This document shows, in pieces, positions 1 through 7,218 of a stretch of 20,016 nucleotides of DNA (position 1 is the stretch's first letter; every line of letters starts with the position of its first letter). Below the pieces are notes generated by a model, which did no database searches, was not told the DNA's origin, and worked only from the letters and a program-made list of their open reading frames with translations. A program made the translations under genes and the position numbers. The DNA comes from Aromatoleum sp. Lineage in GTDB: Bacteria > Pseudomonadota > Gammaproteobacteria > Burkholderiales > Casimicrobiaceae. The DNA lies in contig JAAFGU010000005.1 in the NCBI GenBank assembly GCA_010365205.1, positions 1 to 20,016 on the forward strand. The letters run 5' to 3'.

Positions 1-232
1 GCCGCCAGTTCTAAACTCTTCCAATCCATAAACCGTCGATCTAAAGCCGCCGCCTAGCAGCCTTCAGGCTCATTTCCCTATTGGAAAATACTCCCGCGCG
101 GCCGTCACGTGCACCGGTGAATCTCCACCGTCGCATGCACAATCTCCTCGCGCACCGCGCGCCACTCCCGCACCCGCATTGGAGTCAGGTCCGGTCTTGG
201 GTGACCACGCTCGGCGCACAGGCGTAAGCCCG

Positions 233-379
233 TCAGTGATTACCGGAGCGCATCGACGTGTGCAGCTGATCGAGATTGTTGCCAGTCGACTCGCATAGAC
301 CGCGCGCGTACTCGCCTGCCGCAGGATCGGCGACCAGCGTCTCGCGCATGATCTCGTAGAGCTCGCGTGCGCAGCGCAC
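233..379 (-). other. Short coding-like fragment, unknown
   Basis: An open minus-strand frame runs from an upstream stop at 430-428 to TGA at 235-233. The only plausible start is GTG at 379, giving 48 residues. The translation looks protein-like, with an acidic, helix-forming stretch (ELYEIMRETLVADP) and an end reading GNNLDQLHTSMRSGNH. I do not recognise the family. It may be the C-terminal remnant of a longer gene whose 5' part is lost, because the frame is closed just upstream. It sits about 260 bp from a decayed transposase, which fits a region of gene debris. Confidence 0.2.
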
Positions 380-640
380 TCCCGCGACGGTCGCCTGAAC
401 GGTTGCGGCGGGCGATCGTCGAAGAGGTCACCGGCGCGACAAGAGCGACCCGCCCAGCGTCCTCGCCAATGCCACAGACCAGCGCGTCAGCTCCTTGTTG
501 CGCAACCGCCGTATTGCGTCGCTGCGGTCGTCACAGCCACTTTAGAAATTGTTTCCGAGATTCTACGATCGCCTTCGACTGCTCTGACGCCGGCGATCGC
601 TGCTGCTCAACACTGTTTGATTGCTCACATTGGCCGACGG

Positions 641-832
641 GATGACCTCGATGTCGGGCAGGCTCTAGCGCTGTATCATTTGCGCGAAGGCCCTCGCACG
701 GAACTGCTCGGTGCACGACAGCGTGCGCACGCCCGCGGTGCCTCGATAACGCTGCACGATGCGCGTGAAGCTCCTCCACGGCACGAACTCCATGACCTGG
801 ACGAACAGGGACTTGCCGACATGCATGTGCAT
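641..832 (-). pseudogene. IS4-family (DUF4372) transposase remnant
   Basis: Reading the minus strand from ATG at 832 gives an N-terminus typical of DUF4372, the N-terminal domain of many IS4-type transposases. Visible blocks are HVGKSLFVQVMEFVPW, TRIVQRYRG and VRTLSCTEQFRA. A GAGGAA-like ribosome site lies just upstream. After 55 codons the frame meets TAG at 667-665, where family members read R-E-S-L-R-D-I-E. Past the stop the frame continues SLPDIEVI, so a single Glu-to-stop change sits inside otherwise recognisable homology. Beyond about 641 the similarity is lost and no DDE catalytic domain follows. I see no terminal inverted repeats. It is a dead fragment of an insertion sequence. Confidence 0.75.
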
Positions 833-973
833 TCCTCGGGGCGATCACCCCGGGTCCCCGGGGCTCGAGCATGGCGCGAGGTCCTCGACTCCGTGCGCTA
901 CCGCTATTTAGCCCGCCCGGCGCGTACTGCGATGCACAAAACCGTCAATCTAGCCACTCATTGATTCCGGTCA

Positions 974-1219
974 ATGACCGCGCGCTGGTTAGGAGTATTT
1001 GGTCGAAGAGCGCAAAAAGGGAATCCAGGTTGCTACGAGTTTCCTATTGTGGTCATGCTGGCGAGCATCGCCACCATCGCGGCATTCGCTATGGGGATTT
1101 CCTCAATGGCGCGCGACGGCGAGGTTGGGCATCTGAGCAGCGGGCAGTGGATGGCGCCCCGGGCTTTGTTGCAGGTGCCGGCACATGGCCAGGAAGACGA
1201 TTTGGCCGAGGCTCCATAA
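974..1219 (+). CDS. Small single-pass membrane protein, hypothetical
   Basis: This is an 81-residue open frame starting at ATG 974 and ending 29 nt before the CBS-domain gene on the same strand. It has one hydrophobic segment at about residues 26-46 (VVMLASIATIAAFAMGISS), preceded by a basic N-terminus, so a single-pass inner-membrane protein with its N-terminus in the cytoplasm is plausible. Codon use in the hydrophobic part (GCG, ATC, ACC, CTG) looks like real coding sequence, while the first 15 codons are less convincing. No family was recognised, no strong ribosome site is visible, and a spurious frame cannot be excluded. Confidence 0.35.
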   Translation: MTARWLGVFGRRAQKGNPGCYEFPIVVMLASIATIAAFAMGISSMARDGEVGHLSSGQWMAPRALLQVPAHGQEDDLAEAP

Positions 1220-1248
1220 CCCTCCACACTCCGGACGGCGGGAATTCC

Positions 1249-1680
1249 ATGTTCGATATACCGGTCAGAAGCGTCATGCAGCGACAAAAGGTTCTCAAGG
1301 CTGCGCCTGACACCCTCGTCAGCAAAGCGGCCAAGCTGATGGCAGCGAAGAATGTCGGCGCAATCATGGTCGTTGAAGACGATCGGCTCGTCGGAATTTT
1401 TACCGAGCGCGACGTCGTATTTCGCGTCGTCGCGCGGGGGCTTGACGCGCAGGCCACACGCCTTGCCGACGTGATGACCCGCGAACCGCACACCGTCGAT
1501 CCGGACGAGCCTTTCGGGTACGCATTGCTCGTGATGCAAGAGCAGGGGTTTCGCCACCTGCCCGTCATCCAGGACGGCAAGCCCATCGGGATCGTTTCAT
1601 CTCGCAGCGCGATGGATCCTGAATTGGAGGAGTTCGTGTCTGAAGCAAATCGGCGAAAGCACTTCGGGAAAAAGCGCTAG
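1249..1680 (+). CDS. Two-CBS-domain protein
   Basis: This 143-residue protein consists almost entirely of a tandem pair of CBS domains (a Bateman module). The first spans about residues 5-60, with VRSVMQRQ, an AIMVVEDDRLVGIFTERD core and a following helix. The second spans about 70-130, with LADVMTREPHTVDPDE and FRHLPVIQDGKPIGIVS. Such modules bind adenosine nucleotides and act as energy or ligand sensors. Stand-alone versions of this size are common in proteobacteria and usually have no known partner. The ATG at 1249 is chosen because the CBS fold begins immediately after it; the frame stays open further upstream, but that part reads as random basic sequence. The gene stands alone apart from the doubtful small frame before it, so its context does not suggest a target. 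Confidence 0.9.
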   Translation: MFDIPVRSVMQRQKVLKAAPDTLVSKAAKLMAAKNVGAIMVVEDDRLVGIFTERDVVFRVVARGLDAQATRLADVMTREPHTVDPDEPFGYALLVMQEQGFRHLPVIQDGKPIGIVSSRSAMDPELEEFVSEANRRKHFGKKR

Positions 1681-1814
1681 GCCACACGCCTATTGAAGCC
1701 TGCGTGTTCTTGTTCCGCGCGCGCGCCCAGCCCGACCGCAGGATCAGATCGGCCATCCGTCGAATGCCGGCTTCTGGCCTGTTCTGGCGAAAAACCCGGG
1801 GCCGGGGCTACTCG

Positions 1815-1841
1815 AAAAAATGCGAGCCCTCGGGGCCTCGC
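1815..1841 (-). terminator. Rho-independent terminator of the small membrane gene
   Basis: On the minus strand a GC-rich hairpin (arms GCGAG/CTCGC extended by CCC/GGG with one bulged base, 1841-1822) is followed at once by A and six T residues (1820-1815). It lies about 36 nt after the stop of the minus-strand gene at 2161-1877, the expected place for its intrinsic terminator. On the plus strand the hairpin is not followed by a clean T-run, so it mainly serves the minus strand. Confidence 0.7.
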
Positions 1842-1876
1842 TTGTTCTCGGACAGATGGCCGAGTCGGGGAGATGT

Positions 1877-2161
1877 CTAGCGGCGCCGACGCGGCGGCTT
1901 CGCCTGCGCACGCGCTGACGGACGCTGGCTCCCACTCTGGCTAAGCGAATCGATGGTCGTCACGGGGGCGTCCGTGGCCCGCATATCGGAGCGCGGGGAA
2001 AGGCTGTCCGGCGCACGCTTCGATGACGCGTCGCCGCGCGATCGATCCAGCCGACGTCGCTGCGCCTCGCGCCGCAGCCGAGCCCTGCGCGCAAGGTGAC
2101 GCACAGCAGCCCAAGCCAGGACGAGCACCCCAAGTAGGGCAAGACCAGATTCGAAATTCAT
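1877..2161 (-). CDS. Small membrane-anchored basic protein, hypothetical
   Basis: This 94-residue protein starts at ATG 2161. The N-terminus holds one hydrophobic segment at about residues 5-20 (GLALLGVLVLAWAAVRHL). A very basic, likely cytoplasmic stretch rich in Arg follows, then a Ser/Pro-rich tail ending in an RRRR cluster. The layout is that of a single-pass inner-membrane protein with a disordered cationic tail. No family was recognised. Support comes from the strong terminator-like hairpin plus T-run 36 nt after its stop and from a GGGAG motif upstream, although its 13-14 nt spacing is long. It overlaps weaker plus-strand frames that look like shadows. Confidence 0.55.
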   Translation of the reverse strand: MNFESGLALLGVLVLAWAAVRHLARRARLRREAQRRRLDRSRGDASSKRAPDSLSPRSDMRATDAPVTTIDSLSQSGSQRPSARAQAKPPRRRR

Positions 2162-2316
2162 CGCCGGATACTACTCCCGATCAGGCGACCGAAGCCGGAC
2201 GCGGTGTGGGTTGGAGTTGACCGCATTTCGCAGACCGTTTTGCGTTTGCGTTTCAAGTGAATTGGATCGTGACGCGACCCAGAGCTGACCGTAGCGGCCT
2301 CGACTATCCGGTCTTT

Positions 2317-2346
2317 TTGAAGGCGGCGCGAGAGAATCTTTGGTAG
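2317..2346 (+). promoter_or_regulatory. Possible promoter of the HTH regulator gene
   Basis: TTGAAG at 2317-2322 and TGGTAG at 2341-2346 are separated by 18 nt and lie just upstream of the regulator's start. Both boxes are imperfect matches to the sigma-70 consensus, so this is only a candidate. Confidence 0.25.
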
Positions 2347-2360
2347 AGTGAGTGCCCGTT

Positions 2361-2843
2361 ATGAAACCGAGGATGCGCATGCCGAGCATTGGAGCCGTTC
2401 TGAGAGAAGAAATTTCCAGGCTTTCCCGGAAGGAAGTTCGTAGCCAAATCGACGCAACGAAAAAGGCAACGACACAGCACCGCCGGCATATCGCGGCGCT
2501 GAAGCGTCAAGTTGCGCAGCTCGAGCGTCAGGTCGCCTTGCTCGCGCGCAGGGCGCTGGCTACGCCGCAGGCAGTGTCGACTGCTTCGACCGCAACCCGC
2601 CCGCGGTTTGTCGCCAAGGGACTTCGTTCGCAGCGCGCCCGCCTGGGTCTGTCGGCAATCGATTTCGGGAAACTGCTGGGAGTAAGCGCTCAGTCGATCT
2701 ACAACTGGGAGCACGAGTCGACTTACCCGCGCGACGAGCAGCTTTCGAGGCTGGCCGCGCTTCGTGGAATCGGGAAGCGCGAAGCGGGGGAGAGATTGAA
2801 GCAACTGCACTCTGGAAAAAACACGATTCGGCGCAAGACCTAG
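2361..2843 (+). CDS. Coiled-coil plus XRE-type helix-turn-helix protein
   Basis: From ATG 2361 the protein has 160 residues. GTG at 2352 would add three residues, but GAGTGAG at 2346-2352 is well spaced as the ribosome site for the ATG. Residues about 8-65 are rich in Arg, Lys, Gln and Leu with heptad spacing (HIAALKRQVAQLERQVALLARR), predicting a coiled coil for oligomerisation. A short Ala/Thr linker follows. Residues about 88-150 form an XRE-like helix-turn-helix (RSQRARLGLSAIDFGKLLGV, then SAQSIYNWEHESTYPRDEQL), typical of DNA-binding proteins of this superfamily. The likely role is a small DNA-binding regulator or nucleoid-associated protein, with unknown target. It lies alone between unrelated fragments. 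Confidence 0.8.
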   Translation: MKPRMRMPSIGAVLREEISRLSRKEVRSQIDATKKATTQHRRHIAALKRQVAQLERQVALLARRALATPQAVSTASTATRPRFVAKGLRSQRARLGLSAIDFGKLLGVSAQSIYNWEHESTYPRDEQLSRLAALRGIGKREAGERLKQLHSGKNTIRRKT

Positions 2844-2949
2844 CATCAGACCGCCAAGGCGGGTCGCGGACGACGGGTTTTGCGCGATTGGAGTTGGAGC
2901 TGCCCCCGTTCTTACCGGCGAACCAGGCGAGCCGGTCGAGTGAAAGCAG

Positions 2950-3240
2950 GTGCCGCGGATAGTCAGCGATACGCGGTGGGGCTCGGTCACCATCGTCATC
3001 ATCATGGGCGGCATTCTCTCCGGCGTATTCACACCGACCGAGTCCGCGGCCGTAGCGCGCGTCTTCGCGTTCCGGGTGACGCTGTTCGTCTATCGCGACT
3101 ACAAGTGGCGCGATTTGCCGCACCTCGTTCACCGCATCGTCAAAACGGGGGCGATGGTGATGATGCTGATCGGCTTCTCCGTGGCGTTCGTTTACATGAT
3201 GGCGATCATCCAGATCCCGGCGAAGGTGACGCAGTTCTCC
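2950..3240 (+). pseudogene. TRAP transporter large permease (DctM-like) fragment
   Basis: The frame reads VTIVIIMGGILSGVFTPTES, a signature loop of the DctM/TRAP large permease, then a hydrophobic segment, YRDYKWRDLP and TGAMVMMLIGFSVAFVYMMA with IPAKVTQF. Intact DctM proteins have about 430 residues and 12-13 membrane spans; only about 95 residues from the C-terminal half remain. A TGA lies three codons before the fragment (2941-2943), and after about 3240 the frame continues as non-homologous basic sequence. No DctP or DctQ partner is nearby. It is a relic truncated at both ends, and any translation from the GTG at 2950 is probably accidental. Confidence 0.75.
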
Positions 3241-3481
3241 CTCGGGCATCAGCAATTCGCCCCGGAATGCGAATGCTTGCCTCCGGGTCCTTTGCGTGCC
3301 CACCCAATCAAATCGGCCCGATCAAAACCGCACCGACGCCGCAGACTCGCGTTAAAATCGCGCCACCTCACGGCTTTCCGGCAGTCAATAAAATAAGGAT
3401 CGGCGGGCAAACCCTGCCGGCACTCGTACGAACATCTCGCCCCGCGCTTTCCGTAGCAGGACGCTCTCACCGCTCGCGTTC
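3241..3481 (+). other. Non-coding gap before the outer membrane protein gene
   Basis: No convincing gene is seen between the TRAP fragment and the MipA-like gene. The stretch is locally AT-richer than its surroundings and contains two TAAAAT hexamers (3353-3358 and 3389-3394) that resemble -10 boxes, but neither has a good -35 box at the right distance. A promoter for the downstream three-gene unit is expected here but cannot be fixed from sequence alone. Confidence 0.3.
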
Positions 3482-4285
3482 ATGTTCCTGCTTGGGACAA
3501 CGCCGGCGGCGCAGGCCGATGACAAACCGCTATGGGAACTCGGCGTCGGCGCTACCGCGCTGGCCTTCCCCGACTACCGCGGCTCCGACCAGACGCGCAA
3601 TCACGTGCTGCCGATACCGTACGTCGTCTATCGCGGCGAGTTCCTGAAAGCGGACCGCAACGGCGTCCGCGGCGTCTTCGTCGACAGCGAAAACGTAGAG
3701 ATCAATGCCAGTGTCGGAGCATCTTTCCCGATCGACAGCAAGGACAACGACGCGCGCCGCGGCATGCCGGATCTGAAGCCCACGGTGGAGTTGGGGCCTG
3801 CCGTCGACCTCACGCTGTGGCGGTCCTCCTCGCGCGAAAAGAAGCTGATGCTGCGACTGCCGGTGCGCGCCGGGTTCACCGTAGAGCGCTCGCCCGAGTA
3901 CATCGGCTGGCTTTTTTCGCCCAAGCTCAACCTTGACATCGGGAACGTCGGCGGCTTGCCGGGCTGGAATCTTGGCCTGGTCGCAGGTCCGACATACGGT
4001 GACCGCCGCTTTCATCGCCACTTCTATTCGGTGTCGCCGGCTTATGCGACGCCTTCGCGCCCAGCCTACGATGCGCGGGCCGGGTACAACGGAATGGAGT
4101 TTCTCGCGGCAGTCTCGAAGCGCTTTCCCCGCTGGTGGGTCGGCGGGTTTGTCCGCTACGACACCTTGTCCGGCGCCGCGTTCGAGGACAGTCCGCTGGT
4201 CAGGACCCGCGGTTATTTCGCCGCCGGCCTTGCCGTAGCGTGGATATTCGCCGAATCCTCGCAACGGATCGACGCCCGAGACTGA
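3482..4285 (+). CDS. MipA/OmpV-family outer membrane protein
   Basis: The mature part begins after an AxA-type signal-peptidase site (PAAQA, then DDKPLWELGVG) and shows the family's hallmarks. These are an early GATALAFPDYRGSDQ block, IPYVVYRG, alternating hydrophobic beta strands, and an aromatic C-terminal strand region (RGYFAAGLAVAWIF). MipA/OmpV proteins are outer-membrane beta barrels; E. coli MipA scaffolds murein enzymes, but most members are uncharacterised. From ATG 3482 the product has 267 residues, close to family size. The start is odd: the signal peptide would be only about 12 residues, while the frame stays open upstream to TAA 3389 and reads RSRTLSPLAF, exactly what a longer signal would need, yet has no ATG, GTG or TTG. 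The next gene starts 7 nt after its stop, so they are probably co-transcribed. Confidence 0.85.
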   Translation: MFLLGTTPAAQADDKPLWELGVGATALAFPDYRGSDQTRNHVLPIPYVVYRGEFLKADRNGVRGVFVDSENVEINASVGASFPIDSKDNDARRGMPDLKPTVELGPAVDLTLWRSSSREKKLMLRLPVRAGFTVERSPEYIGWLFSPKLNLDIGNVGGLPGWNLGLVAGPTYGDRRFHRHFYSVSPAYATPSRPAYDARAGYNGMEFLAAVSKRFPRWWVGGFVRYDTLSGAAFEDSPLVRTRGYFAAGLAVAWIFAESSQRIDARD

Positions 4286-4292
4286 ACGGATC

Positions 4293-5093
4293 GTGCGGCT
4301 CCGTTTGCTCCGTCCGGTTCACACGCTCTACGAATACATCGCCCTGTACTTCGGGCTCGTTTTTCTCGGCTTACTCTGCCTCGCCTGGACCCCGGTCGCG
4401 CTCGTTCTGCGAGCGTTGCTTCCCGGAGCTTGGGCAAGAACGGTGGGCAGGTGGGCGATCACGTTCGTCTTTCGCTTCTACCTGGGCTCCCTGGCGCTGA
4501 CGCGGGCCTGTCGCTTCGATCTTTCTGCACTCGACGCATTGCGCGGGGAGCCGCCGATGATCATCGCTCCCAACCATCCCGGCCTCATCGACGCGGTACT
4601 GGTGATTTCCCGGCTGCCGGTGACCTGCATCATGAAGGCAGAACTGGCGAAAAACCTGTTTCTCGGCGCCGGCGCGCGGCTCGCGGGTTACATCGGCAAC
4701 GACTCGGTGCGCGGAATGATCGACCGCAGCATCGCGTCGCTCCGGCAGGGAACCCATCTGCTCGCCTTTCCCGAGGGAACCCGAACCACGCGGTCGCCGG
4801 TCAACCCGTTCATCGGTAGCATCGGCATCATCGCCCAGCACGCCAAGGTGCCGGTGCAGACGGTATTCATCGACACCGACTCGCCTTACCTCAGCAAGGG
4901 TTGGCCGCTGTTCCGCAAGCCCGCGCTGCCGATCAGCTACCGCATCCGCCTCGGACGGCGCTTCGATCCGCCCAGGAAAACCCGCGAATTCGTCAGGGAG
5001 CTCGAACAGTACTTTGCAGAAGAGCTTGCCCGCGGCTCGATGATGCAGTCCTGGCTAGCTGCACCGACGGTCGCGGGGGCGGCGCCGCAGTAA
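4293..5093 (+). CDS. PlsC-like 1-acyl-glycerol-3-phosphate acyltransferase-type enzyme
   Basis: This 266-residue protein starts at GTG 4293, 7 nt after the MipA-like stop. A hydrophobic N-terminal segment (about residues 13-42) would anchor it to the inner membrane. The acyltransferase motif I is NHPGLID (His95, Asp100 in the HX4D arrangement), and motif III is FPEGTR at 159-164. This family moves fatty acyl groups from ACP or CoA to a glycerol or lipid hydroxyl. Aryl polyene clusters commonly include a PlsC-like enzyme (called ApeD in the E. coli cluster, from memory), where it is thought to help build the lipid carrier of the pigment. Placement directly before the glycosyltransferase and facing the pigment operon favours that role over bulk phospholipid synthesis. 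Confidence 0.85.
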   Translation: MRLRLLRPVHTLYEYIALYFGLVFLGLLCLAWTPVALVLRALLPGAWARTVGRWAITFVFRFYLGSLALTRACRFDLSALDALRGEPPMIIAPNHPGLIDAVLVISRLPVTCIMKAELAKNLFLGAGARLAGYIGNDSVRGMIDRSIASLRQGTHLLAFPEGTRTTRSPVNPFIGSIGIIAQHAKVPVQTVFIDTDSPYLSKGWPLFRKPALPISYRIRLGRRFDPPRKTREFVRELEQYFAEELARGSMMQSWLAAPTVAGAAPQ

Positions 5094-5120
5094 AGCACGG
5101 CCCCGAATCTTGCCCCGACA

Positions 5121-5885
5121 ATGATGGCCAGCCGCTCACGCACCCATCTCGTCCTAATCCCCAGCTACAACCCGGGACCCAAGGTGTACGAGACGGTGCG
5201 CGCGGCGCGCCGTCTGTGGAATCCCGTTTGGGTGATCGTTGATGGCAGCACCGACGGCACCGCCGAGCAACTGCAAAAAATGGCCGAACAGGATCCGGGG
5301 CTTTCGATCATCGTTCTCCCCCACAACGTTGGCAAAGGTGCCGCCCTGCTTCGCGGCCTCGACCTCGCGGCGGAGCACGGCTACACGCACGCGCTGTCCA
5401 TGGATTCGGACGGCCAGCATCCTGCCACGCTCATCCCGGAATTCATGACGGCTTCGATGCGCGCACCGGCCTGCATGATCCTGGGCCGGCCGGTGTTCGA
5501 TGAGAGCGCGCCGGCGCTGCGGGTCAAGGGCCGGCAGGTGTCGAATTGGTGGGCCAATCTCGAAACGCTCTGGGCCGGCATCGGCGACTCGCTGTTCGGG
5601 TTCCGCGTCTATCCGATCGCCCCTTTGCGCCAGCTGATGCATCGCCAGCGCTTCATGCGGCGCTTCGATTTCGATCCGGAGGCGGTCGTGCGCCTGTGCT
5701 GGATGGGCATCAAGCCGGTCAACCTGCCGGCGCCGGTCAGGTATTTCAGCGCCGAAGAAGGCGGTGTCTCGCACTTCAACTACCTGCGCGACAACACGCT
5801 GCTCACCTGGATGCACGCGCGGCTTTTCGTTGGCTTCGTGCTGCGGCTGCCGATGCTTGTGGCGCGCAAGCTGACCGGCCCTTGA
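5121..5885 (+). CDS. Family 2 glycosyltransferase
   Basis: This 254-residue protein has a GT-A fold signature. The nucleotide-sugar region begins LVLIPSYNPG (about residues 10-19), followed by VDGSTDGT (40-47), NVGKGAALLRGL and the metal-binding SMDSDGQHP (93-101). The C-terminus has an amphipathic or hydrophobic tail (LFVGFVLRLPMLVARKL), suggesting membrane association. It most resembles polyprenyl-phosphate or lipid-linked sugar transferases. In E. coli-type aryl polyene clusters a similar GT2 domain is, as I recall, fused to an LpxL-like acyltransferase (ApeJ); here the two are separate genes more than 8 kb apart. Its likely job is to glycosylate the lipid that carries the polyene. It lies 27 nt after the PlsC-like gene and ends 45 nt from the convergent antiporter gene. 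Confidence 0.85.
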   Translation: MMASRSRTHLVLIPSYNPGPKVYETVRAARRLWNPVWVIVDGSTDGTAEQLQKMAEQDPGLSIIVLPHNVGKGAALLRGLDLAAEHGYTHALSMDSDGQHPATLIPEFMTASMRAPACMILGRPVFDESAPALRVKGRQVSNWWANLETLWAGIGDSLFGFRVYPIAPLRQLMHRQRFMRRFDFDPEAVVRLCWMGIKPVNLPAPVRYFSAEEGGVSHFNYLRDNTLLTWMHARLFVGFVLRLPMLVARKLTGP

Positions 5886-5930
5886 CGGCGGGCCGCTCGT
5901 CGAAGGCACCTCCCGCGCATCGATTCGTGC

Positions 5931-7206
5931 TCAACGCGCAGGTGGCGAGAACCCCGTCCGCGGCAGCCACCGGTGCAGGCCCGGCGAGGTGACGACCGTG
6001 CTGACGATCGCCATGATCACCAGCATCGTGAACATGTTCTGCGAAATTACGCCCAGGTCGATCCCGACGTTGATGATGATGAGTTCCATCAGCGCCCGAG
6101 TGTTCATCAGAACGCCGAGCACGTTGGCCTCGTTGTGATCGAGGCCGGACCAGCGGGCCGCGACGTACGCACCTCCGAACTTGCCGATCGTCGCCAACAG
6201 CAGCGTCAGCCCGCACCAGCCCCACAACGCCAGACTGTCGAGACCGCCGATATTCGTCCGCAGGCCGGTGTAGGTGAAGAAGATCGGCAGGAAGAACACC
6301 AGGACGAACTGGCCGATACGCTCCTTCCAGGCCACGACGAGTTCGTGCTCGTCGTGCAAAATAACGCCCATTATGAACCCGCCGAAAATGGCGAAGATGC
6401 CGAGCAGATAGGTCGCCATCGCCGCGAGAAAAATGGCCGCCAGCAGCACGCCGAGCAGATTGCTGGACAGCCGCCCGTGATGCGGATGGGCACGGCGCAC
6501 CAGCCGCTTCATCAGTGGCCGCACAACAAACCAGCACAGCAGGATGAAGCCGAGCACGAGGCTCACCTTGAGGCCGAAGTCGCCCGCATCGAAGTTCGCT
6601 ACCGTCAGCGTCGTCACCAGCGCGAGCAGCAGCCAGCCGACGACATCGTTGATCGCGGCGGCGCTGATCGCGATGACGCCGAGGGGTGCGCCCGTCATCC
6701 CGAAATCGATCAGGATGCGGCCGAGTATCGGCAGCGCGGTGATCGAGAATGCGGTCGCGACGAACAATGCCGACGCGGTCGGATTGGACTGCGGCGACAG
6801 CACCGGCGCCGACGCATAGCCGAACGCGAGCCCGAGTGCGAACGGCAGCACCAGACTCAGAGCGGCCACCCGGGTCACCGCGGTGCGATTGCGCTTTTCG
6901 CTCAAGTGCGAGAAATCGAACTCCAGTCCGATCTGGAACATCAGCAGGATCAGCCCCAACTGCGACAGCATCTGCATCGGTTCCGGCCGCGACGACCGAA
7001 AGGCGTAGTGGAAGAGTTCCGGCGCTGCCAGGCCGAAGAGCGATGGCCCCAGCACGATGCCGGCGATGATTTCGCCGACGGCCGCGGTCTGGCCGATGCG
7101 GACCGCCACCGCGCCCCCCCAGGCGGCCGGCGAGCACGATGATCACCAGCTGCAGCAACGTGAAGAACAGCAGTGCTTCGGTCTGGTCGGCGGGAAGGGA
7201 AGACAT
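5931..7206 (-). CDS. CPA2-family cation/proton antiporter, apparent frameshift
   Basis: This is a KefB-like Na+/H+ exchanger domain without an RCK or TrkA regulatory domain. The start at ATG 7206 (MSSLPADQTEALLFF, first membrane span LLQLVIIVLAGRLGG) runs into a run of seven C on the plus strand (7114-7120). The rest of the protein (VRIGQTAAVGEIIAGIVLGP through to 5931) is in another frame. Deleting one base in the run joins them into LAGRLGGAVAVRIGQ, matching the family and giving about 424 residues with about 12 spans. The second part could start at GTG 7109 but would lack the first helix. The conserved core includes a Pro/Asn-rich stretch (ALPILGRILIDFG, AAINDVVGW). It follows the ketoreductase by 12 nt as the last gene of the operon. 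Confidence 0.8.
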
Positions 7207-7218
7207 CGGAGTCGCGGA

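Noticed and set aside
1..232. Possible RNA gene or operator, including an imperfect palindrome ATTTCC-CTATT-GGAAAAT near 70-90
   Set aside because: No tRNA fold or coding frame was found, and the palindrome is short and imperfect with no adjacent gene to regulate. I see no supportable feature here.
871..1248. N-terminal extension of the CBS protein
   Set aside because: The frame is open but reads as non-conserved basic sequence; a stand-alone two-CBS protein from ATG 1249 has the usual size.
2846..2862. Hairpin GACCGCC/GGCGGGTC after the HTH regulator gene, possible terminator
   Set aside because: The stem has a mismatch or bulge and is not followed by an immediate T-run; the TTTT lies well downstream. 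Too weak to list as a feature.
5973..7142. 389-codon plus-strand frame opposite the antiporter
   Set aside because: It is low-complexity and rich in His, Gln, Arg and Glu, produced by the antisense of hydrophobic codons. The opposite strand has a transporter.
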